From: Paracoccaceae bacterium
Lineage (GTDB): Bacteria > Pseudomonadota > Alphaproteobacteria > Rhodobacterales > Rhodobacteraceae
Length of the DNA stretch: 64,000 bases
NCBI GenBank assembly: GCA_022823605.1
Contig: JAJEHS010000007.1
Location: forward strand, 115,697-179,696
Direction: 5' to 3'
Below the pieces are notes generated by a model. That model was not told the origin of the DNA. It did no database searches and saw only the letters and a program-made list of their open reading frames with translations. Positions 1-8,056 of the stretch are shown piece after piece (within the stretch, counting starts at the first letter, position 1; every line of letters starts with the position of its first letter). The translations under genes and the position numbers were made by a program.

Positions 1-1
1 C

Positions 2-331
2 TATGTGACTTCCAACCGACGGCATTTGATGCCCAGAGACATGATTGAGAATGAAAGATCAACGGCCATAAATCCCTCTGAATCGGTAGATGAGAAAGTA
101 TCCCTTTCCGACCGTTTCGGATTATGGTTGGGTTTCCATCCCTGTAGCCAGGATCTTTATCTGGAAATAATCAGAAAATATTGTCTTCATTATGAACTGG
201 ATGCAACTGAACAAATGCTAATTTCGGATGCGATCGAGTGGCAACAGACCCGGGGAGCCAGGTCGGGACGAGTAGCCTGGCAATACATTCTCTATCTGGC
301 TAGCAAACTTCAACGAAATATTGAGACTTGA
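2..331 (+). CDS. DUF815 family AAA-type ATPase, C-terminal part
   Basis: This is the last ~109 codons of a gene that starts left of the window. The frame is open from base 2 and the first visible residues are YVTSNRRHL. The stretch RRHLMPRDM, then 'ERSTAINPSE' and 'DRFGLWLGFHPC', is typical of the C-terminal half of DUF815 predicted ATPases, and the end 'TRGARSGRVAWQ' is also characteristic. The ATPase core with Walker A would be upstream. The cellular role of DUF815 proteins is not established. The GTG at base 5 is an internal codon, not the start. Confidence 0.8.
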   Translation, partial: YVTSNRRHLMPRDMIENERSTAINPSESVDEKVSLSDRFGLWLGFHPCSQDLYLEIIRKYCLHYELDATEQMLISDAIEWQQTRGARSGRVAWQYILYLASKLQRNIET

Positions 332-356
332 ATATATCAAGTCTGTAACTTTCAGT

Positions 357-1103
357 TCATCCCCTGCCAATAAAGGGCATTTTGGTGGCCATGATGGTTA
401 GAAACTGGATATTGGTTTGCAAGGGGAATTGCGCTATAAAGGCAATGGCATCTCCACAGTGTTCCGCATCAAATACCGGTTCCGTACTTATTAATCCCGA
501 TGCTTGAGGAACACCAACCTTGAATTTGGCTGCCATGTTCGTATCGGCATTTCCTATATCTATTTGGGAACAACAGATATCAAATTCACGACCATCCAGA
601 GACAGGCTTTTTGTCAAACCGGTTATCGCATGTTTGGTCGCTGTATAGGCTACTGTTTTTGGTCGAGGGGCATGGGCAGAAACAGATCCGTTGTTGATAA
701 TTCTTCCTCCCATTGGGGTCTGCGATTTCATAATCCTGAAAGCATGTTTGGAACAAAGAAACGAACCCGTCAAATTGACCCTTACACAATTCTCCCAATC
801 ATCAAATTCCAATTCATCTATGCCGACGGGTGGTGTTCCAATGCCGGCATTGTTGAACAACAGGTCCAACCTGCCAAATTGCTTCATCAATTGCGCGAAC
901 AGCTTTACAACCTGATCCGGGTCCCCGACATCACTGGGAATGCACAGGGATTCTGTGTTCTTACAAATGGAAGCAGTTTCATGCAATGGCTCTGGACGTC
1001 TGCCAACCAAAACCAATTTATAACCGATATTTGCGAGTGATATTGCAGCCGATCTGCCAATACCTGTTCCCGCTCCAGTTATCAGGGCAACTCGATCGGT
1101 CAT
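357..1103 (-). CDS. SDR family NAD(P)-dependent oxidoreductase
   Basis: A 248-residue classical short-chain dehydrogenase/reductase. The Rossmann glycine motif TGAGTGIG is at residues 9-16, NNAG at 84-87, a catalytic Ser at 140 or 142, and the YxxxK pair is Tyr153/Lys157 (YTATK). Length is normal for the classical family. An AGAGGAC Shine-Dalgarno sequence precedes the ATG. The substrate cannot be read from the sequence. The gene lies downstream of the LysR gene on the same strand with a ~190-base gap, so it may or may not belong to the regulon of the neighbouring transport/catabolic operon. Confidence 0.9.
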   Translation of the reverse strand: MTDRVALITGAGTGIGRSAAISLANIGYKLVLVGRRPEPLHETASICKNTESLCIPSDVGDPDQVVKLFAQLMKQFGRLDLLFNNAGIGTPPVGIDELEFDDWENCVRVNLTGSFLCSKHAFRIMKSQTPMGGRIINNGSVSAHAPRPKTVAYTATKHAITGLTKSLSLDGREFDICCSQIDIGNADTNMAAKFKVGVPQASGLISTEPVFDAEHCGDAIAFIAQFPLQTNIQFLTIMATKMPFIGRG

Positions 1104-1292
1104 GATGTCCTCTTACGAATATTATTAACCAGATTCCCTATCAGAATAGGATTGTATTACAAGAAATTGAGAATTGTATGGCTTCTCAAAGAGAATGATT
1201 ACAAGTAATAATATATGAACTCAATTGGTAAAACTGGAGGTGGGATTTTCCCATGGTTGTTTTTCAATGTTATTATTTTCCTCAATTCTCCT

Positions 1293-2222
1293 TCATGAAT
1301 ATGAATCAGTGATATTCCTCCTGTCTGCAAAAGCTTGGCAAAGATAATCGACGAAAGCTATTGCAGATTGACTCAGTTTTTTATCTTTCTTCCAAACCAA
1401 ACCTGTATCCATGGATGGTATATGATCAGATACTTCTCTAACCTCAACAAATTGACCTTCAAGGGACCATGGGCGGTATACCATGTCTGACAATATAGTA
1501 ATACCCATACCTGTCGCCACAAGGCTACGAACTGCCTCAACTGAAGAGGTTGTGAACACGACATTGGGTCTGTAGGGTGTTTTTTCCCAATATTTCATGG
1601 CTGTTTGATTGGCTTCATCAACTGTCAGCATAACATATGGTTCCATGGCTAAATCCTTTAGGGAAATTATGCTGGAATTTCTTAGGGGATGATTTGTGCT
1701 CAACCAAAGGCGCCTTCGAGACCGGGTAAGGGTTCTGGAAGAAAGTAAGTTTGTATTTTCCAAGTTTGAAACCAGCAAAACACCAATTTCATATTGATTG
1801 CTAATTATTCCCCGTTCAATTTCCGTTCTTTGTTTCTCTATCAGATTAACCTTTACTTGTGGAAAGGTGCGGTTGAATCGCATAAGTAAATCAGGCAGAA
1901 AGTAACCAGCAACAGTATAGGTTACACCGATGGTCACCTCGCCCTTGAGTGTATCACCAGATCGTTTGAGACTCCGTGAAGCTTCTGATACTGCAAACAT
2001 GATGTTTTGGGCATGCCGCAAAAACTGGTGCCCCTCATAGGTTAACGTAATACCACCTGCCTTCCGGTAAAAGAGGGGTGCACCCAAGTCATCCTCCAGA
2101 TTGTTGATTGCTGTACTCACAGTTGATTGCGTAACGTTGAGATTGGCTGCTGCAAGAGACAACTTTCCTGCCTCAGTGGCGGCAATGAAATAACGTATCT
2201 GTCGAAATGTAATTGCCATCAA
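1293..2222 (-). CDS. LysR-type transcriptional regulator
   Basis: 309 residues with the usual LysR layout: N-terminal winged helix-turn-helix (about residues 5-62, with 'LSLAAANLNVTQSTVSTAI') and a C-terminal effector-binding domain of the periplasmic-binding fold. It starts with two consecutive ATG codons; either may be used. It is divergent from the TorT/ABC/Pxp operon with ~140 bases between them, the standard arrangement for a LysR regulator of the adjacent operon, so it is the likely activator. The effector may be the imported substrate or a catabolite (inference). Confidence 0.92.
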   Translation of the reverse strand: MMAITFRQIRYFIAATEAGKLSLAAANLNVTQSTVSTAINNLEDDLGAPLFYRKAGGITLTYEGHQFLRHAQNIMFAVSEASRSLKRSGDTLKGEVTIGVTYTVAGYFLPDLLMRFNRTFPQVKVNLIEKQRTEIERGIISNQYEIGVLLVSNLENTNLLSSRTLTRSRRRLWLSTNHPLRNSSIISLKDLAMEPYVMLTVDEANQTAMKYWEKTPYRPNVVFTTSSVEAVRSLVATGMGITILSDMVYRPWSLEGQFVEVREVSDHIPSMDTGLVWKKDKKLSQSAIAFVDYLCQAFADRRNITDSYS

Positions 2223-2236
2223 AAAAATTGAATTTA

Positions 2237-2287
2237 GTTAACAAAAAATATCATTTTACAAAAATATTTTTATCAATATTTTGTTAC
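2237..2287. promoter_or_regulatory. Imperfect inverted repeats in the LysR/TorT divergent region
   Basis: The 138 bases between the LysR gene and the binding-protein gene are very A/T-rich. They contain an imperfect inverted pair: GTTAACAAAAAATAT at 2237-2251 and AATATTTTGTTAC at 2275-2287. A tighter AT-rich dyad lies between them (around 2259-2283). Such spaced dyads between a LysR gene and its target are typical operator positions. The arms are low-complexity A/T, so chance pairing is possible. Confidence 0.35.
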
Positions 2288-2360
2288 CTGTCAATTCCTT
2301 ATTTCTATTTTGATATGTGAGAATTGACTAGTTTGAGTACAATGAAAAGGTAGGTGTGAA

Positions 2361-3431
2361 ATGAAGAAAATTGTTGTTGGGGTCTCTGCCTTGGCAGGAC
2401 TTATGTTTGCTACAGCCGTATCGGCCGACGATTGGTTTCCTTATTCGGTAGAAGTGTGGGATCCCCCATTTGATATGGCAAGTCCCAGAACTGTGGTAGA
2501 TTATGTACCATTGGAAAAGGCTGAGCAGCAATGGGACATTTGTGTTTCCTTTCCACATATGAAAGATGCTTATTGGCTTGCGGTTGACTATGGGGTAGTC
2601 GCGGAATCGGAACGATTGGGTATCAAGATGCAACTTGTAGAAGCTGGTGGCTATACCGAGTTGAACACACAAATATCCCAGATAGAAGATTGTGTGGCAA
2701 GAGGAGCTGACGCTGTTGTCATTGGGGCAATTTCATTTGATGGCTTGAATAATCTTGTGAGTGAAATTCGTTCACAGGGAATTCCGGTCATTGATGTAAT
2801 CAATGGTATTTCATCGTCTGAATTGTCTGCTAAATCCCTGGTATCTTTTGGTGAGATGGGATACAAAGCCGGTGAATATTTGGCCAAACTCCATCCTGCG
2901 GGTTCAGGCAAGGTACAGGTTGCATGGTTCCCCGGCCCTCCGGGTGCTGGTTGGGTTGAAGCCGGTAATCTCGGATTCCAAGAAGCTGTAGCAGGTTCAG
3001 ATATTGAAGTTGTTGAAACAAAATATGGCGATACCGGTAAGGAAATCCAGGCTAAATTAGTGGAAGATACCCTGCAGGCTTATCCTGATATTTCCTACAT
3101 TGCCGGCACCTCGCCGACAATTGCAGCTTCAATTGGAATATTAAGGGCTAGAAATCTGACTGATCAGATTAACCTGGTGGCATATTATTTCACCCCCGAG
3201 GTACACCGAGGAATTGTTAGAGGGCAAGTATTGGCTGCCCCAACTGATTCTGCCGTAATACAGGGTCGAATTGCCATTGACCAGGCTGTCAGGATTTTGG
3301 AAGGAAAGGATTATGTCAAACATGCTGGACCAGCATTATATGTTATTGATTCCGATAATATAGACAGCGTGGACATGTCATCCTCACTTGCACCAGAAGG
3401 TTTCAAACCTGTCTTCACAGTCAACTATTGA
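2361..3431 (+). CDS. TorT-like periplasmic substrate-binding protein of an ABC transporter
   Basis: 356 residues. A signal peptide covers about residues 1-22 (MKK, hydrophobic core, cleavage near AVSA|DD). The mature part has the type I periplasmic binding fold. It resembles TorT, the periplasmic TMAO-sensing partner of TorS, from recognisable blocks: 'FPHMKDAYWLAVDYG', 'VEAGGYTELNTQISQI', 'AWFPGPPGAGWVE' and the end 'LAPEGFKPVF'. No TorS sensor kinase is nearby. The next two genes are a sugar-type ABC ATPase and permease, so here it is most likely the transporter's solute receptor. The ligand is unknown. The start ATG has an AGGTAGG-type ribosome binding site. Confidence 0.85.
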   Translation: MKKIVVGVSALAGLMFATAVSADDWFPYSVEVWDPPFDMASPRTVVDYVPLEKAEQQWDICVSFPHMKDAYWLAVDYGVVAESERLGIKMQLVEAGGYTELNTQISQIEDCVARGADAVVIGAISFDGLNNLVSEIRSQGIPVIDVINGISSSELSAKSLVSFGEMGYKAGEYLAKLHPAGSGKVQVAWFPGPPGAGWVEAGNLGFQEAVAGSDIEVVETKYGDTGKEIQAKLVEDTLQAYPDISYIAGTSPTIAASIGILRARNLTDQINLVAYYFTPEVHRGIVRGQVLAAPTDSAVIQGRIAIDQAVRILEGKDYVKHAGPALYVIDSDNIDSVDMSSSLAPEGFKPVFTVNY

Positions 3432-3476
3432 TGACGATTCTTGCCTGTAAGATAATTGAGGGAGGTCTCATTTGAA

Positions 3477-4976
3477 ATGAGGCCTTCCTTGCTTGAATTA
3501 AAAGGAATTAGCAAGAGTTTTTCAGGGGCATTGGCCCTTGACGAAGTTGACTTTTCGGTTGATTCGGGTGAAGTGCACGTCCTGTTTGGTGAGAATGGGG
3601 CGGGTAAATCAACCCTGATTTCAATTATTGCTGGGGCACTATCTCCAGACAAGGGGATATTTAATTTCAAAAACAAGCAGATAGACATTTATTCAGTGCA
3701 CCACGCAAGATCACTGGGAATAAGTGCTGTTTTCCAGGAATTTTCCCTTGTACCCCAGATGACAGTAGAGGAAAATCTCTTTTTGGGTTCGGAAATATCC
3801 CGGTTCGGACTATTGAACAAACAAAAATCAAATAAACAGGCCAAAGACATACTTGATAGGCTTGGCTTTGATTTGAAACCAAACCATCGTATTGATTTTT
3901 TATCCCGTGCAGAGCAGCAGATGGTTGAAATTGCCAAGGCTTTCCGTGACGATTTGTCTGTACTGATCCTGGATGAACCGACCGCCTCCCTGACAGAAAA
4001 AGAAACTGAACAGCTTTTCGATTTGATTAATTTGGTGAAACAAGATGGCGTGGGGATAATTTATATCACACACCGTATCAGTGAAATCAGACGGATCGGT
4101 GATCGGATTACCGTTTTGAGGGATGGCAAAAAAGTAGGAACAGCTGCCGCTGATGTTCCAGAAAAGGAATTGGTAAGAATGATGACCGGAAAGGTTTTCG
4201 ACCAGATATTTCCCAAAATTGACTTTAAACCTGGCCGCAAGGTATTGGAAATTATCAATCTTACAACGCGAAATGGTGCGATACAGGATTTGTCATTAAA
4301 CGTAAATGCAGGTGAAATAGTCGGAATTGCCGGCTTGGTTGGTTCAGGCAAATCTGATATCGGAAGAGTTTGTTTCGGGCTTTTGGATATCGCTTCCGGT
4401 CAGGTTCATTTTGATGGCATAAATGTCAGTGGCAATTCACCAAGAGAAATGCTTGATTTGGGACTATACTATATTCCTTCAGATCGGCGAGATGAGGGGT
4501 TAATCATGTCCAGGCCCTCTCGTGAAAGCGTGTCCATGTCTGCATTGTCAACATCAGACTTTTCGAAAGGGCTGTTTATAAGGTTGCGTCAAGAAAAAAA
4601 GAAAGCGAACGATCTTGCCGGCAAAATGAATTTGCAGCCGCACAATATTGAGAAAACACCAAGCATGTTTTCTGGTGGCAATCAACAAAAAATCATGCTT
4701 GCCAAATGTTTGACCCGTGAAGTAAAGCTGTTTGTATTTGACGAGCCAACCGTAGGTGTCGATGTCGGGACCAGAATAGCTATCTATGAATTTATTGCAG
4801 AATTGTCTAAGAATGGTGCAGCGATTCTTGTCATATCATCGGATTTGACAGAAATTTTGTACCTCCCTAATAGGGTTTACGTTATGTGCAGAGGTCATTT
4901 GTCAGCGGAATTATCAGGTGAAGAAGTTAACCAGGAAACGGTATTGGAACATTGTTTTGGGCATGTTGCTGCCTAA
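3477..4976 (+). CDS. Sugar-type ABC transporter ATP-binding protein (two NBDs)
   Basis: About 499 residues with two fused nucleotide-binding domains, as in RbsA/MglA/XylG. NBD1 has Walker A GENGAGKST at residues 38-46, signature-like LSRAEQQM and Walker B LILDEPTAS. NBD2 has GLVGSGKSD, signature FSGGNQQK and Walker B FVFDEPTVGVD. An in-frame TTG lies at 3456, but GGAGG at 3461-3465 sits correctly before the ATG at 3477, so that start is used. It energises import with the TorT-like receptor upstream and the permease downstream. The solute is inferred to be a small polar compound, not necessarily a sugar. Confidence 0.92.
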   Translation: MRPSLLELKGISKSFSGALALDEVDFSVDSGEVHVLFGENGAGKSTLISIIAGALSPDKGIFNFKNKQIDIYSVHHARSLGISAVFQEFSLVPQMTVEENLFLGSEISRFGLLNKQKSNKQAKDILDRLGFDLKPNHRIDFLSRAEQQMVEIAKAFRDDLSVLILDEPTASLTEKETEQLFDLINLVKQDGVGIIYITHRISEIRRIGDRITVLRDGKKVGTAAADVPEKELVRMMTGKVFDQIFPKIDFKPGRKVLEIINLTTRNGAIQDLSLNVNAGEIVGIAGLVGSGKSDIGRVCFGLLDIASGQVHFDGINVSGNSPREMLDLGLYYIPSDRRDEGLIMSRPSRESVSMSALSTSDFSKGLFIRLRQEKKKANDLAGKMNLQPHNIEKTPSMFSGGNQQKIMLAKCLTREVKLFVFDEPTVGVDVGTRIAIYEFIAELSKNGAAILVISSDLTEILYLPNRVYVMCRGHLSAELSGEEVNQETVLEHCFGHVAA

Positions 4977-4996
4977 AATGTCAGGATAATAAATTA

Positions 4997-6016
4997 ATGG
5001 AAACCAACAGTCCCAAATCACGAAAGACAATAAGCCATTACATCCGAACGGCATTTATCCGTCTCGGTGTATTACCTTTTCTCCTGGTTGCTGCAATTAT
5101 CATATTTACGGCCCTGTCAGACAATTTTCTCACTGGACGCAACCTTCTGAATGTGGTCCGTCAATCCACCTATCTGGCTTTGGTTGCGGTTGGACAAATG
5201 TTTGCTTTGCTTACAGGTGGTTTTGATCTCTCTGTAGGTACCATTCTGGCCATAACATCTGTCGTCGGTGCACTAGCCATGGCCACGGCATACTCATTCA
5301 TGCCGGATGCATTGTTTCTAGTTATATCCATTGGAATTATAGCAGGTGTATTGGCAGGGACCATGATAGGAGTCGTTAACGGAATTGGCGTAGCCGTTTT
5401 CGATGTTTCACCATTTATGATGACTTTGGGAATGGCTTCGGTTGGTTTCGGAATTGCCTTGTATTTGACGGGAGGAATACCGGTTTATGGCATGCCAATT
5501 GAATTTGGAGATATCTTTGGATTCGGAACATTCCTTGGATTACCTGTTCCTGTCCTGGTGGCAATTCTCTTAATCTTGGGTATGTATATTGTTGTTGATC
5601 GAACACGATTGGGCCGACATTTTTATGCCGTGGGAGGAAATATAAAGGCATCGCATCTTTCAGGAATAAATACCAACCGAACTTTGTTTCTGGCATATGT
5701 TTTTTCAGGGTTAATGGCAGCGATATCGGGTATTTTGCTTACAGCAAGACTTGATTCTGGCGAAGCCAATATCGGAGCATCAATGCCACTTGAATCTATT
5801 GCAGCTTGTGTAATTGCAGGGGTAAGTTTGAGGGGTGGAATCGGTAAGGTTGAGAACGTTGTTTTAGGCGCCTTGTTTATTGGAATTGTCCAAAATGGAA
5901 TGAATCTCGCCAGGATAGAATCTTACTTACAGATAGTTGTCATCGGCCTTCTATTGATCTTTGCCGTAATTGTTGATCGTTTCCGTATGAAACTGGTTGC
6001 AAGCTATCAGGATTAA
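4997..6016 (+). CDS. ABC transporter permease, RbsC/BPD_transp_2 type
   Basis: About 339 residues, strongly hydrophobic, with roughly nine or ten membrane segments. 'GGFDLSVGTILAITS' is the conserved loop of ribose/xylose-type permeases. The frame opens at 4952 inside the ATPase gene, but the ATG at 4997 (METNSPKSRK) with AGGA upstream gives a normal N-terminus. It forms the membrane channel for the two preceding genes. The next gene follows after 2 bases, indicating one operon. Confidence 0.92.
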   Translation: METNSPKSRKTISHYIRTAFIRLGVLPFLLVAAIIIFTALSDNFLTGRNLLNVVRQSTYLALVAVGQMFALLTGGFDLSVGTILAITSVVGALAMATAYSFMPDALFLVISIGIIAGVLAGTMIGVVNGIGVAVFDVSPFMMTLGMASVGFGIALYLTGGIPVYGMPIEFGDIFGFGTFLGLPVPVLVAILLILGMYIVVDRTRLGRHFYAVGGNIKASHLSGINTNRTLFLAYVFSGLMAAISGILLTARLDSGEANIGASMPLESIAACVIAGVSLRGGIGKVENVVLGALFIGIVQNGMNLARIESYLQIVVIGLLLIFAVIVDRFRMKLVASYQD

Positions 6017-6018
6017 TA

Positions 6019-7020
6019 ATGAAAAAAATTAGAGCTGCTTCAGTTGGATTGGGTTGGTGGTCAAACGAGCTCGCTAAATCCATCCAGGGAAAATCAGACC
6101 TAATAGAAATTGTATCTTGCTATTCACGCAATCAAAGCAAGACAAGTGCATTTGCAGAAGTATTTGATACCAATAACCACTCTTCCTATGAAGAGTTACT
6201 TTCCGACGAGAGTATAGATGCCGTTATTATCACAACACCCCATTCACTCCATGCCGAGCATGTAATTGAAGCGGCAAATTCAGGCAAACATGTTTTTGTT
6301 GAAAAACCCTTCACCTTGACCTATGAAAGTGCAAGGAGGGCTATCAAGGCCTGTAAAGACGCAAAGGTTGTTTTAGCCGTTGGGCACAACAGAAGATTTG
6401 CTAATTCAAGCAAAGAATTGAAACTTATGAGTGATGCCGGCGATTTTGGTACCATGCTTCATTTGGAGGCCAATTTTTCAGCATCAAGTGCGATGTCCTA
6501 CACGCCCGAAAAGTGGCGGGCAAACAGAGAAGAAAGTCCGGCTGGTGGTATTGCCGGTTTGGGCATACATTTAATTGATTTGATGTGCTGGATTGCCGGC
6601 CCCATTGAAAGTGTGACTGCATTGGCCAAACGCAGGGCACTTTCCGTCGATATTGATGATACGACATCTGTATTGTTTGAATTTCAATCAGGTATGACAG
6701 GATATTTGGGATGTATGTTTGCTGCACCATATACAACAATCTTCAATATATACGGTACAAAAATGAATGCCTTTTCAGATATTGATAAAGATTTTCTTAC
6801 CGCAGTTACTATCGAGGGTAAACTTTACAATAATAGTTTGGATAAAATTGATACTCTCAAAGCTGAGTTGGATGAATTTGCCAAGAGTTGTATGGGTGAA
6901 TGTACATTCAGGGTTACACCAGATCAAGCAGCAAGTAATGTCCGTGTTATGGAAGCGATAGCTAAATCGGCAAGCCTGGAAAGGAAAGTAAGGATAAAAT
7001 CTACTATGGAATGGGTTTGA
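6019..7020 (+). CDS. Gfo/Idh/MocA family oxidoreductase
   Basis: 333 residues. The N-terminal Rossmann fold starts at 'ASVGLGWWSNELA' (a modified GxGxxG) and carries the family's EKP motif in 'VEKPFTLT'. The C-terminal domain contains 'GIHLIDLMCW', matching the GxHxxD segment that usually holds the catalytic histidine. Members are NAD(P)-dependent dehydrogenases of sugars, inositols and related polyols or their amino derivatives. Its position between an ABC importer and PxpA suggests that it oxidises the imported compound or an intermediate. The substrate cannot be read. Confidence 0.9.
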   Translation: MKKIRAASVGLGWWSNELAKSIQGKSDLIEIVSCYSRNQSKTSAFAEVFDTNNHSSYEELLSDESIDAVIITTPHSLHAEHVIEAANSGKHVFVEKPFTLTYESARRAIKACKDAKVVLAVGHNRRFANSSKELKLMSDAGDFGTMLHLEANFSASSAMSYTPEKWRANREESPAGGIAGLGIHLIDLMCWIAGPIESVTALAKRRALSVDIDDTTSVLFEFQSGMTGYLGCMFAAPYTTIFNIYGTKMNAFSDIDKDFLTAVTIEGKLYNNSLDKIDTLKAELDEFAKSCMGECTFRVTPDQAASNVRVMEAIAKSASLERKVRIKSTMEWV

Positions 7021-7043
7021 TAATTCAAGTGAAAGGTAAACTA

Positions 7044-7763
7044 GTGAAACCATTGATTAACTGTGATATGGGTGAAAGTTTCGGGTTATATAAAATAGGA
7101 GAAGATGATAAACTCATGCCACTGATTTCCTTGGCAAATGTGGCATGTGGATTTCATGGTTCCGACGCAAATCACATGCGCAAAACAGTACAGCTTGCCA
7201 AGGAATACAATGTCAAGGTTGGTGCCCATCCTTCATTACCGGACTTGCAGGGATTTGGACGCAGGGAAATGAGAATATCCCGCAAGGAGTTGGCCAATAT
7301 CCTGATTTACCAGATAGGTGCCCTGGCAGGTATGCTTAAGGCTGAAAACTATGAGCTAAATCATATCAAGCCCCATGGTGCACTTTATGGGATGGCCGCA
7401 AGGGATGAAAGCGTTGCACATGCGATATGTGATGCGGCGGATGTTTACAGGGTACCTTTGCTTGGCATGGTCAATACCTGCCATGAACGGGTCTATAAAA
7501 TGAGAGGTCATGAATTTTGGGCAGAATTCTATGCAGACCTAGACTATAATGATGATGGCAGCTTGATCATAACAATGGAACATGAATCTGTCCCACCAGA
7601 GGAAGTTGAAAAAAGATGTACCATGGCTTTCAAGGAGAACAAAACGCTTTCCGTAAATGGAAAGGAAGTACAGGTTGGATGTGATTGCATTTGTATCCAT
7701 TCGGATACGCCCAATGCAGTTGAAATTGCCAGGGTGACCAAAAGAACCCTTCAGTCCCTATAG
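7044..7763 (+). CDS. pxpA: LamB/YcsF family protein, 5-oxoprolinase subunit A-like
   Basis: About 239 residues. The conserved family blocks are NCDMGESFG near the N-terminus, ANVACGFHGSD, VGAHPSLPD and KPHGALYG. PxpA acts with PxpB and PxpC in ATP-dependent opening of 5-oxoproline to glutamate. The family also occurs beside biotin carboxylase genes, as here, where the reaction is less clear. The frame opens at an ATG at 7011 inside the previous gene and has GTGs at 7029 and 7044. AAAGG at 7032-7036 favours GTG 7044, which also puts the NCD motif at the usual distance from the start. Confidence 0.85.
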   Translation: MKPLINCDMGESFGLYKIGEDDKLMPLISLANVACGFHGSDANHMRKTVQLAKEYNVKVGAHPSLPDLQGFGRREMRISRKELANILIYQIGALAGMLKAENYELNHIKPHGALYGMAARDESVAHAICDAADVYRVPLLGMVNTCHERVYKMRGHEFWAEFYADLDYNDDGSLIITMEHESVPPEEVEKRCTMAFKENKTLSVNGKEVQVGCDCICIHSDTPNAVEIARVTKRTLQSL

Positions 7764-7803
7764 AACCAGAATTAAAATATCAGCAATTACGGAGTAAATA
7801 ATC

Positions 7804-8046
7804 ATGTCAGACAACACCATCCAATCTCCACTTCCCGGTACATTCTATCGCAAACCGGCACCAGATCAACCTCCATACAAGGAAGTTGGCGATTCAGTCT
7901 CTATAGGGGATACCATCGGACTTATTGAGGTCATGAAATCATTTCATGAAATTCAGGCTGATAAAGCCGGCACCATCACTGCTTTTCTTGTTGCGAATGA
8001 GGATGCAGTTACAGCTGGAAAATCAATCGTTGAACTGAAAATGTAA
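7804..8046 (+). CDS. Biotin/lipoyl carrier domain protein (BCCP-like)
   Basis: 80 residues, essentially one biotinyl domain. 'SPLPGTFYRKPAP' matches the start of the AccB carrier domain, and 'IEVMKSFHEI' holds the probable biotinylated lysine, Lys45. The canonical motif is AMKM; here it is VMKS, a variant seen in carriers outside fatty-acid synthesis. The protein lacks the N-terminal half of housekeeping AccB (usually ~150 residues). The biotin carboxylase gene follows after 10 bases, so the two probably form a dedicated carboxylase. It is unlikely to be the essential acetyl-CoA carboxylase subunit. Confidence 0.88.
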   Translation: MSDNTIQSPLPGTFYRKPAPDQPPYKEVGDSVSIGDTIGLIEVMKSFHEIQADKAGTITAFLVANEDAVTAGKSIVELKM

Positions 8047-8056
8047 ACTTGTAACC

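Noticed and set aside
3456..3476. TTG start for the ABC ATPase
   Set aside because: The GGAGG lies after this TTG and is correctly spaced for the ATG at 3477.
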